Source of the DNA: Sternotherus odoratus
Lineage: Eukaryota > Chordata > Testudines > Kinosternidae
Assembly (NCBI GenBank): GCA_032164245.1
Contig: JAVMKO010000001.1
Location: 19,381,603-19,445,602, forward strand
Direction of reading: 5' to 3'
DNA: 64,000 bases
Of this stretch, positions 57,035 through 64,000 are shown one piece after another (within the stretch, counting starts at the first letter, position 1; the number at the start of each line of letters is the position of its first letter). A model generated the notes under the pieces. It ran no database searches and was not told the DNA's origin. It was given only the letters and a program-made list of their open reading frames with translations. The translations under genes were made by a program, and so were the position numbers.

Positions 57035-57720
57035 CAGGAATACTTGTAGCACCTTAGAGACTAGTTTATTTCAGCATAAGCGTTCGTGAGCTATAGCTCA
57101 CTTCATTGGATGCATAGAATGGAACAGAAGTAAAATGCATTTATACACACAGAAAGAAAGAAAAAGAAAAAAAATTGAGCATTAGCATACCAACTCTAAG
57201 AGGGCTGTTAAATGTAGATGGTCCATTATCACTAGGAGAAAAAAACACCTTTTGCAATGGAGATTTGTTGTCAGTGAAATTAACTCAGGAAATGCAATCA
57301 ATTACTGTAATGAGAGAACCAATCTGAAGTTCTGTTAAGCCCCTGGTTAATTGTGTCCAATTTGAAAATTAATTCCAGTTCCTCAGTTTCTCGTTGGAGT
57401 ATGTTTTGGAAGCTTTTATGTTTCAAAACTGAAACCATCAAATCTTTAATGGAATGGCCAGGAAGATTGAATAGTTCTCCTACTGGCTTTTGAATGTTAT
57501 GATTCCTGATGTCAGATTTGTGTCCATTTATTCTTTTGCATAGAGACTGGCCGGTTTGGCCAATGTACATAGCAGAGGGGCATTGCTGGCACATAATAGC
57601 ATATATCACATTGGTCGATGTGCAGGTGAATGAGCCTCTGATGGTATGGCTGAAGAACTCTTTAAGTTTAAAAAGACTACTGAGAGTGGAAAGACCTTTA
57701 TAGAGAAAATGGGAGCGTTC
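57035..57720 (-). mobile_element. Penelope-like element, minus strand, 5'-truncated
   Basis: Reading on the minus strand: GIY-YIG endonuclease coding region, then the 3' tail (GATGCA, ATCCAATGAAGTGAGCTATA, TCTAAGGTGCTACAAGTATT, to 57035). A pre-tail hairpin/AT tract lies at 57150-57180. The reverse-transcriptase domain is absent (truncated upstream of about 57720). Confidence 0.85.
57298..57660 (-). pseudogene. Penelope GIY-YIG endonuclease domain, partial
   Basis: A 104-codon open frame whose homology extends another dozen codons upstream. It encodes the GIY-YIG nuclease that Penelope-like elements carry C-terminal to reverse transcriptase. In the 103-residue frame: MIYAI (1-5) with paired Cys7 and Cys10, YIGQTG at 15-20, the helix QSLCKRINGH (21-30) with the expected basic Arg26, then SDIRNHN and PVGELFNLPGHS (42-53). 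The C-terminus is IFKLDTINQGLN followed by a natural-looking stop, so this end is complete. The frame is open, but with no reverse transcriptase and no upstream promoter it is a fragment. Confidence 0.85.
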
Positions 57721-58368
57721 TGGCTCACTTGAAAGGCAATTTCAACTCCTATTAAACCCTGATAGAACTAAAGGGATAGCTCAGAAAAGGACTGAATGAG
57801 AGTTGAAACGTAAACTTTACAGGTGTTCTGAGAGTTTCACACCAGAAGGAGAAAAGCAATTACGAGCCTGCTGCATATGTATTGACAAATGGCATATTCA
57901 TGAGCTGAAGATGCTAAGAAGACTTTTCTAAGAAGGTGCTGAACCAGCGTAAGGTGCCAATGGCTAATATTTGAGTCCAGCCAAGACCCTGTAAAAGACG
58001 TGTCTTCCTCCTTCAATGAGATTATGGAAAGGGAAGAGGGGGGAAAAATCTCTCAGAATTGAGAGAGCAAACTGCAACACTCTTATCATCACTGCACTCT
58101 CAGCTGCTCAGCACAGCAGCAAAAAGCAGCAACCAGACAGCTAAGAACATCAAGAAGAAACAACCTCGCAACCCAGACACTTCAGCATCATTGGTGAGAT
58201 GGAGTTTGCAAAAGCACTGCTGAGGGATTAGCTGTAACTTTTTCTTGTAGTAATTTTAGCAGGATATCGAATTGCTATTGTAATTTAAGGTACTGACAGC
58301 GTCTCCTGTGTCTTTCAGCTATGGTTAAACTATATGGAGATATCAGTGAATCTTGGTAAAAACATATA
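57721..58368. other. Intergenic DNA, nothing recognised
   Basis: No gene or confident repeat. Confidence 0.4.
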
Positions 58369-58370
58369 TA

Positions 58371-58507
58371 CCCTGTTTCCCCGAAAGTAAGACATCCCCC
58401 GAAAATAAGACGTACTTCCAGTTTTGCCTCTCGCTGTAATATAATGTAATGTAATTTTGGGAGCAAAAATTAATATAAGACACTGTCTTATTTTCGGGGA
58501 AACACAG
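58371..58507. mobile_element. TA-flanked MITE, CCCGAAAATAAGAC family (137 bp)
   Basis: TIRs CCCTGTTTCCCCGAAAGTAA and, inverted, CTGTGTTTCCCCGAAAATAA; TA sits on both sides (58369-58370, 58508-58509). The ATAAGAC motif and TA target suggest distant kinship with the 53018 MITE. No coding capacity. Confidence 0.8.
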
Positions 58508-58509
58508 TA

Positions 58510-59155
58510 GTAGGATTTAATGAGAATTTAAGTTTCTTAATATTTATTTATTTATTTGCTTGTCTCAAGACCACACAGCTTCTTGAATAGCTTCTTTTAA
58601 AAAATAGAGTTAAAACTTTCATCAGTTTCATAAGAATTAGTTAAGATCACTAGTCTCTACCTGTTTATGAACTCTTTAAGTTATCCACAATAAATCAAAC
58701 AGGATTCACCAACCCTTCAACCAGATTCCTTTAGCCATCTCGAAATAGTTTTGTTATCTGATACACTTTGACATAATGTACTTTGGCTTTAGTTTACTTA
58801 GAGAAGAGTATCTCCGTACCACGGTAACTGCACTCTCCAGAAAGTAATATCTGTTGAATGCTCTCCACACAGAGATGTACAGAAATAATGGCAATGGAAA
58901 TAACCGTTGTTTTTAGTTTGTGCTGTTTAGGTTTTATTTATTAAAGGAAAAGAATGAAAAGTAGTCATAGTTAATGATTATGATTATTTTGCCTGTCTTT
59001 AATCATGAAGTCCCCTAAGGCATGGAAAGAACTTCATGTGACTAAAATAGTGGGAATTACATCCCTGAATGGGCAGTGATGAGATACTTAGTAAGATTTG
59101 GCCTAACATTTATTGTTTCTCTAGACTCTAGAATTTTAGTAATTTGGGGGATTGT
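58510..59155. other. Intergenic DNA, nothing recognised
   Basis: AT-rich, no gene or confident repeat. Confidence 0.45.
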
Positions 59156-59410
59156 AGTGGGGCAGCTGCCCCACTCCAGCAGAGAGTGGAATAAAACAGC
59201 CCTGGGAAGGGCTGTAGCTGGGGGCAAGCAGCTCCCAGGCTGATTGGGCCGAGTAGCCACAGCTGTGGCTGGTTCAATTAAGGCCCAGCTGGCCCTGATA
59301 AAAGGGCTTAGTTTGGTGCACAGGAAATAGAGAGTCTCCTCTGCTTACAGAGACAGACAGGCCTGGCTGCTGGGAGCTTGACAGGGCACCTAGAGGGAAG
59401 CAGGTCTGGG
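59156..59410 (+). repeat. LTR-like segment with 20-bp palindrome
   Basis: Starts with the perfect palindrome AGTGGGGCAGCTGCCCCACT (59156-59175) and continues GGAATAAAACAGCCCTGGGA, AATTAAGGCCCAGCTGGCCC and TGATAAAAGGGCTTAG, which reads like a retroelement U3 with a TATA-like box. No matching terminus or duplication was found. Confidence 0.4.
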
Positions 59411-60544
59411 CACTCAACAACTTAAAACATCTTTCTAACCCACACTCTCCACATAAGGGCATATTTTCAGCTTCTTCGATATAATACTCAATATATACTC
59501 TACTCTTCAATATATACTCTCTGTGCAAGTCCTTGTCTGTCTGGAGAATGTATACTAATTAGCACTTTATTGGGTCCTGCCTGTTTTCTTCTTTCTTTTG
59601 GCAGGACTGACAACTTAGCACGTCCCCACCATTCTCAGCGGTCTTTGGAAGAAAATTACCTGCTTTCTGGTTACATGAAGAAGCTTGATGCCTTTTGAAT
59701 TTGTCTCAAGCGTTTTTCCAATGATGGAATCCAGATTATGTGAAAAGCTTCATCTGTGTACTTATTTAAAAGTAGCATGTGCCTAAAATCTCAACAACAG
59801 TACAAACAACATCTGCTGTCATTAACTTCAGAATAATGGAGCCATTAAAAATAATCAAACCAGGATGAGCAGAATGGCCTTGTTGTCCAAAGTTATACAA
59901 AGAGAAAGACTCAAGTCATGGTTGTTGAAATGTCTCAGAAGTGCAAATGGTACCAGGCAATTGGCATTTGGTTCCTATTGCAGGGACAGCTCAGAATTAC
60001 AACCAGCAGAGGTTGATCCACATATAGTTTCCTCCTTTTGAATCAGCCATAGTTATTTCATTGTAGCCCCTTGAAAATACAGACTTTGTTTTTGTAATTC
60101 ACTCAGTCACTACTTAGAAGAACATAGAAGGAGCCTCCTGGGTCCATAGGCGTCCCCCCCCTTTTAGGGAGGCTGGCCCCTGGTTCCACTCCTTCTGCCT
60201 GCGTTCTCCTCTCCCTCTCACCCCCCCTCCTACAGCTGGAGCCTTGAGACCCCATGCTTCCCTGCCATGGCCCGAGCCACAAGCCCTCTGTCTCTCCCAC
60301 CATGGCCAGAGGAGCCCCAGACCACCCGGAGCCCCCTCCGCTGTGCTGCACCTCCTCAGACCCCAAGCCACCCCATGAGAAAACTTCTTGTCTCTTGTCT
60401 TCCAGAGGAAGAACCTGAGCTTTTGATGTGCACCATGCAGTTCCTGGGTGTAATTCTATCCTTCACAAATTTATCAAGCTCCATTTTAAACCATTTAAGT
60501 TTCTTTCCCCACTACTCCTAGGAGAGATTGTTCCAGAACCTCAT
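59411..60544. other. Intergenic DNA, nothing firm
   Basis: A GC-rich patch at 60140-60400 (CCCTCTGTCTCTCCCACCAT) has frames on both strands without recognisable domains. Otherwise nothing. Confidence 0.4.
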
Positions 60545-61485
60545 TCTGATAGGTACCTGGGTTAGTGTTTTTGTTGTGTGGTGTGTGGTTGCCAGTGAGT
60601 ATTTGTTTCAGGTTGGGGGGCTTTCTGTAAGCGAGGACTGGTCTGAGGATCACTCTCACAGAACGTGGGAGACGGACCAGTCCTTGCTTACAGACAGCCC
60701 CCCAACCTGACACTAAAACACTAACCAGGTACCTATCCTTGTAACAAAGCCAGATGCCAACCCCGTCCACATATCCATTCAGCTGACACTATCATAGGAC
60801 TTAATCACATCAGCCACACCATCAGAGGCTCATTCATCTGCACATCTTCCAATGTGATATATGTGATCAGGTGCCACCAATGCCCCTCTGCTATATACAT
60901 TGGCCAAACTGGATAGTCTCTACACAAAAGAAGAAATGGACACAAATCTGACATCAGGAATCATAACATTCAAAAACCAGTAGGAGAACTCTTCAGCCTC
61001 CCTGGCCATTCTATTACAGACTTGAAGGTGTCAATTTTAAAACAGAAAAACTTCCAAAACAGAGTCTAAAGAGAAGCTGAGGAACTGGAATTAATTTGCA
61101 AATTGAACACTATCAACCAAGGGTTAAACAGGGACTATGAGTGGCTTTGTCATTACACTAATTGAATGCATTTCCCTGTTAAGTTCCATTCAAAGATTCT
61201 TATCACCTGTCAGGCACAGATCCACTACAAAAGGTTTTTTCCTCCTGCTGATAATGGCCCATCCAAATTAAATAGCCTCTTAGAACTGGTGTGGTAATGT
61301 ACAACTTTTTTTTTCTTTCTGTGTATATAAATACATCTTACTTCTGTTCCATTCTATGCATCAATGAAGTGGGATATAGCCCACGAATGCTTATGCTGAA
61401 ATAAAGTGGTTAGTCTCTAAGGTGCCACATGTATTCCTCGTCTTATTTACGGATGCAGACTAACACGGCTGCTAATCTTAAACCT
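60545..61485 (+). mobile_element. Penelope-like element, plus strand, with 5' fold-back
   Basis: From 60676 the plus strand reads the Penelope body (CAGTCCTTGCTTACAGACAG, CCAACCTGACACTAAAACAC), then the GIY-YIG domain (60800-61165), then the tail (CTTATGCTGAAATAAAGTGG, CTCTAAGGTGCCACATGTAT) with the end ATGCAGACTAACACGGCTGC. At its 5' edge, 60552-60643 is an inverted copy of 60676-60735 (GGTACCTGGGTTAGTGTTTT faces AAACACTAACCAGGTACC). No reverse transcriptase remains. Confidence 0.85.
60800..61165 (+). pseudogene. Penelope GIY-YIG endonuclease, with in-frame stop
   Basis: The plus-strand frame phased on codon 60851 reads SFICTSSNVIYVIRCHQC, then AIYIGQTG, then a TAG stop, then SLHKRRNGHKSDIRNHNIQK, PVGELFSLPGHS and a second stop; it ends with LNTINQGLNRD and TGA at 61163-61165. 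It is collinear with the minus-strand copy at 57298-57660, with the same Cys pair, YIG motif and Arg. Two stops make it dead. Confidence 0.85.
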
Positions 61486-63467
61486 GTTCCTCTAGACTCT
61501 AGAGAGAGCTTATGTTAATACAGTACACATCTAATAAGTATTTAACATGCTAGATGTTATTTAATATTTGCCATGAGATACAGGCAACTTAAATATATTA
61601 AAATTCATTTTATCAATGTCACCTTCTATTTGTTGAATATGCTTGAGCCAGTTATGTAGGTATTGAGTAAGAAACTAAGTGCTTAACATCTTCACTCAGA
61701 TCCTCCTGGTAGTTGTTGGCAGCTGTAATGCTTTACCTGAAAAGGCACAAGAGGTACTGGCATTCATATTAAACCATTACACATAGGGAGAATGGAACAA
61801 TCAAGGTACATTTCTCAGGTCCATTATGTTTGTTTTGTGCAGGGACTTGGCCTGGGGCAGGAGGGTGTATCCAGGAAATCCTTGTGTTCTGGCAATCCAT
61901 TGTTGGATAAACAGCCCTGGGGGCCTAAAGGCTGCTCTAAACTACACAAGGGACTGGACTACCACAAAGGTATCCTTGAATGGGAGAGGTGCAATTGGCT
62001 TTTTGACACCTCCTGTCCTCAATTGCACCCAGCTCTCCTTGGGTGCGTCTGAGAATCAATCCCAAGATCTGTCAAGCAAATCTGAGAGGAATATTTTTTC
62101 CCTTTATAATTTAGAGTAGCCATGATGCATTGTACATTTCAAATATAGTGTGCTAGGCATTTTGAATAGAAAATTTGCTTTGATTGCACATAAATTTGGA
62201 ACTTAGTTTTGCCTTTTTATGGGTCTTTTCCTATTTTTGTTGTCTCCGACCTTGCTTATGGCATTGTCCAGAAGATGAGCACTATAACCTAATAATAAGG
62301 GTGGTTTTTTTCCCCCTATCACTGACTCCCAGGATACTTGCAAGTGTCACAGTGCAGCCAAACAGTCCTTAGTCTTCCTGACATCCTGGCATTTCATTTT
62401 ATCAAACAATCCAATATTGTGTGTCCCTGAGTGCATTCAATTTCCAAATACATCTTTTCAACAAAATAAATCAAACTCCTCTCCTTAGCTATTCACCATG
62501 GAATACTACACTGCTGACTCTGTACACAATACATTTCAATGCATAGATGAGAATTTGTGACTTTGGGTGTGTTAGACTATTTGTTTAACAGTGCAAATAT
62601 TAACAGCCTTTATGAAGTTCTGCCTCTGGATCAATCTCAGAATGTCAGAGCTGACCCACAAAATCCGGGATTTAATGATTTGTGTTCTGTATTATAAAAT
62701 GGACAAGTTCCCAACTATTGGTCTGTTTGCTTTTTCTACTTCCTTTTAACTAAATGTAATTATAAAGGAGACTTCTAAAATTATGTTCAATAGTTTTTAT
62801 AATACTACAGTCAAGACTAATTGTATACATAATAAACTACATGTGAAAATTTGAAGTCCACTTGTAGTGTGATGTCTAAACAAAAATATACAAGTATCTC
62901 TGTCTCAGCATAGTTGAACAGCTTTTAAGGTAACCAGATATCATGTTCTAGAATTAACAGTTCACTTAGTAGTTGAAAACCTTTTTGTAAAATAAAGATA
63001 TCTGTGGAGGCTGACAATTGTTAGGGCATACTGTGCACAAGATTGAATTGATGCAAAAGAAATTAAAAATCATTACTAATTATTTATCTTACAGTGGCAC
63101 CTCTTCTGTTCTGTATAGGTTCTTATACTGTCCTGATCATTGTAGTATCTGAATACCTTCCAATGGTGTATTAAGCAATGTGACTGATGATTGATTTTTC
63201 TCTCGCAGCTAGGGGCCTTATGGATTAGGGCCCCATTGTTAGCTACTCTACAATTACATAACAAAAATTCTGTCGCTATCCTGAAGAGCTTACAGTGCAA
63301 GTAAATATCTCATATATAGGAAATCTCTTCTTAAAAATTGCAGGGAAAATACCAAATCAACTTTAATCACCCAAGGGCTGGATCTTGAAAGATAAAAGCA
63401 TGTGCTTGTGTAACCCACCCACCTCCTGAGTGCGGTGTTCTGTCCCATCTAGTGGCACTGAGACCAC
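61486..63467. other. Intergenic DNA, little recognised
   Basis: AT-rich. Near 63225-63300 (AGGGCCCCATTGTTAGCTAC, CTGAAGAGCTTACAGTGCAA) is an ancient repeat of the 14695/40875 family. No gene was seen. Confidence 0.45.
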
Positions 63468-63470
63468 TTA

Positions 63471-63712
63471 GGCCAGGTGTACACCTTAAGTCGGGGGAGT
63501 CAATTTAAGATATGCAACTTCAGCTACAGAGCTGAAGTTGCGTAGCTGAAGTCGACGTATCTTAGATCGACTTACCTGGGCATCCTCATGGCAGCAAGTT
63601 GACCGCTTCCGCTCTCCTGTCGACTCTGCTTCCACCTCTCGAAGTGGTGGAATTCTGGAGTTGACGGGGATCCATTTATTGCATCTACACAGTGGGTAGT
63701 ATAGACGTACCC
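63471..63712. mobile_element. Harbinger-type MITE with TTA duplication (242 bp)
   Basis: Ends GGCCAGGTGTACACCTTAAG and, inverted, GGGTACGTCTATACTACCCA; perfect TTA is at 63468-63470 and 63713-63715. The arms CAACTTCAGCTACAGAGCTG and GAAGTTGCGTAGCTGAAGTC form hairpins, and GTCGACGTATCTTAGATCGAC-like pairs follow. Belongs with the other Harbinger-like MITEs. Confidence 0.8.
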
Positions 63713-63749
63713 TTAGAGAGAGAGATTAATGAGTCTGCTCTACAGCGTT

Positions 63750-63870
63750 ATCTAAGAAGCATATGGCTTTTAGCTCATGCAGTAGAGTCTCATGCATTTA
63801 GCTCCAGAAGCCCCAGGTTTGATGACCAGGGTCTGTCAGTGTTACACTTGGCAGTGTGAACCAGAATAGT
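63750..63870 (+). repeat. tRNA-like SINE candidate
   Basis: TTTAGCTCATGCAGTAGAG as an A box and CCCCAGGTTTGATGACC as a decayed B box, in the order and distance of a tRNA-derived SINE head. The tail is not identified. Confidence 0.4.
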
Positions 63871-64000
63871 CCTGCTAGGCATGCTCCATTTTGTAGGTGC
63901 TGCATGCTTTCCCTTCAGCTCCTTTTTCTCTGCAGCCAGTGCATAAGGCAAAGAGAAATGCACATGGAGCCCCATTGAGCATGGGTGCAGGAGTTCTCTT

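Overview
This window looks like nuclear DNA from a cryptodiran (hidden-necked) turtle. The evidence is the repeats: CR1 LINEs in both orientations, a tRNA-headed SINE of the turtle Cry type, Penelope-like elements with GIY-YIG endonuclease remnants, many hAT and Harbinger DNA transposons and MITEs, and several LTRs. Nothing looks bacterial or viral. The species assignment is inferred from recognised repeat families, not from a search.

The only host gene I can support is the first coding exon of GNAI1 (G-protein alpha-i1), on the minus strand at 9895-10012, in a CpG island of about 0.9 kb. The gene runs leftward, so 1-9894 is the start of its first intron and 10013-64000 is its 5' UTR, promoter and upstream intergenic DNA. 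A palindromic CRE (10496-10503) and an NRF1-like site (10352-10363) lie upstream of the start codon. No other host exon, tRNA gene or structured RNA gene was recognised.

Layout. 1-9.9 kb (intron 1): a C-rich minisatellite abutting a decayed Harbinger transposase, a pair of TA-flanked Tigger-like MITEs, and a CR1 carrying an hAT MITE that itself carries a Penelope fragment. 9.6-10.5 kb: GNAI1 promoter and exon 1. 11-21 kb: small MITEs, a 743-bp hAT element with perfect target duplications, a 0.65-kb TIR element and LTR-like pieces. 21.1-23.9 kb: a complete 2.8-kb hAT element (ZMYM/DUF4371-type transposase, internally deleted), whose short relative sits at 40.2-40.6 kb. 25.4-29.1 kb: the most repeat-poor stretch. 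31-38 kb: hAT MITE, second C-rich minisatellite element, a Penelope fold-back and an LTR-like region. 41.2-43.4 kb: a minus-strand CR1 split by an LTR and a SINE. 44.4-45.5 kb: a solo LTR. 47.5-51.0 kb: a 3.5-kb hAT element with perfect 8-bp duplications, itself split by an LTR. 53-64 kb: five MITEs and three Penelope loci, two of them with inverted structures.

The genes do not form a pathway: one signalling-gene promoter is surrounded by a mobile-element graveyard. All transposase reading frames are broken, so I infer that none of these copies makes its own transposase. I found no convincing undescribed biological system. The most useful observations are exactly bounded insertions, recurrent Penelope fold-backs, a GC-palindrome MITE and the promoter motifs.
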